Source: Candidatus Sumerlaeota bacterium (lineage in GTDB: Bacteria > Sumerlaeota > Sumerlaeia > JAFGJS01). From it: a stretch of 64,000 nucleotides of DNA. The stretch covers positions 34,769-98,768 of the forward strand of contig JAFGJS010000151.1 of the NCBI GenBank assembly GCA_016928995.1, in the 5' to 3' direction. Shown here piece after piece: positions 63,696-64,000 of this stretch (positions are counted from its first letter, which is position 1; each line of letters starts with the position of its first letter). The translations under genes and the position numbers were made by a program. The notes beneath the pieces are model-generated. The model made no database searches. It saw nothing but the letters and a program-made list of their open reading frames with translations, and was not told the origin of the DNA.

Positions 63696-63932
63696 AATTT
63701 CCATCCTTTTCGCTGCGTATTCATGATCTGCGTGCGATAATGAGATCCTATTTTGCTAGATGGCGTATCGTGTATGCCTTTAACGATACAGAATCCGCTT
63801 TTCTAAAGTGCTTTGCCAGGAAACGCAATCATTTTTTTCAGGAATGCTGTATTCGGGATTAGTCAAAAATAATATTCAACCAAAATGCAAAGAGGTCGTC
63901 TAATCGTCTAATCGGGGCGCAACTCTCTTCAG

Positions 63933-64000
63933 CTACGCAGCGATTTCTCCCCAGATTCTTTCCCAGTCGTTGTTACGTCTGGCAAGTTCCAGCGCCATCA
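63933..64000 (-). CDS. C-terminal fragment of an unidentified gene running off the window
   Basis: On the minus strand an open frame enters at the window edge and ends with TAG at 63933-63935. The last 21 residues include MALELARRNNDWERIWGEIAA-like text, helical in character. Too short to identify. It is the same strand as metY, with 237 bases between that contain no clear promoter. Confidence 0.35.
   Translation of the reverse strand, partial: MALELARRNNDWERIWGEIAA

Noticed and set aside
63705-63932. Possible S-box (SAM) riboswitch ahead of metY
   Set aside because: No conserved S-box elements or multi-stem fold were recognisable in the leader.

Overview
The window looks like a stretch of chromosome from a Gram-negative-type bacterium. 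It has an outer-membrane beta-barrel protein, a lipoprotein multiheme cytochrome and many two-component and partner-switching signalling proteins. The MoxR/DUF58/BatA-like operon with very large VWA and DUF4175-like proteins, the C13-like EF-hand protein and the GT39-like membrane proteins recall the PVC superphylum or allied candidate phyla. This placement is inference; there is no rRNA gene to settle it. Most genes are GC-rich (about 57% in one counted 60-base line), while two accessory islands are clearly AT-richer (33-37% in single counted lines). I found no tRNA, rRNA, CRISPR array or complete insertion sequence.

Layout. 1-3.9 kb: end of a PHP-domain gene, topA-hslV, an HU gene and a terminator. 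4-14.6 kb (minus strand): MoxR ATPase, DUF58, BatA-like VWA protein, a 1388-residue DUF4175-like protein and a VWA/GATase-like protein, interrupted by a 222-base gap full of dispersed-repeat-like sequence. 14.6-18.5 kb: a GxxExxY protein, a degenerate C13 (caspase-like) EF-hand protein and a heparinase-like protein carrying an inserted GspE/PilB N-terminal domain. 18.5-20.5 kb: an AT-rich cytosine methyltransferase, HNH endonuclease and Vsr module. 20.7-27.3 kb: a partner-switching island (STAS, RsbW-like kinase, hybrid histidine kinase with a pseudo-receiver, receiver-RsbU phosphatase) plus a CofE-like gene. 27.4-32.2 kb: two GT39-like membrane proteins around a dCTP deaminase that lacks its catalytic Glu. 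32.3-36.6 kb: rsmD, an FHA-GAF pseudokinase, a small inverted-repeat element, and an AT-rich AAA ATPase/DUF4276 pair that resembles a two-gene anti-phage system.

36.9-48.6 kb: scpA-scpB (ScpB with a long acidic extension), a STAS protein, a MazG-like enzyme, a TorF-like outer-membrane protein, ThuA with a DnaD-like and DnaC-like helicase-loader pair, a STAS-GAF kinase-like protein, rph and a tetraheme cytochrome lipoprotein. 48.7-57.2 kb: carA, a thioredoxin-fold/TPR protein without CxxC, and carB, then a PAS-PAS-GAF hybrid kinase. 57.6-62.3 kb: an ECF sigma factor, a ZAS-type anti-sigma/TPR protein and a secreted protein. 62.4 kb to the end: metY and the tail of another gene.

Themes. Signalling proteins with lost catalytic residues recur (pseudo-receiver, two degenerate HATPase domains, CxxC-less thioredoxin fold, dCTP deaminase without its Glu, C13 fold without its Cys). 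Two candidate defence modules are present. The observations I rate highest are the GspE_N insertion in the heparinase-like protein and the AAA/DUF4276 pair.
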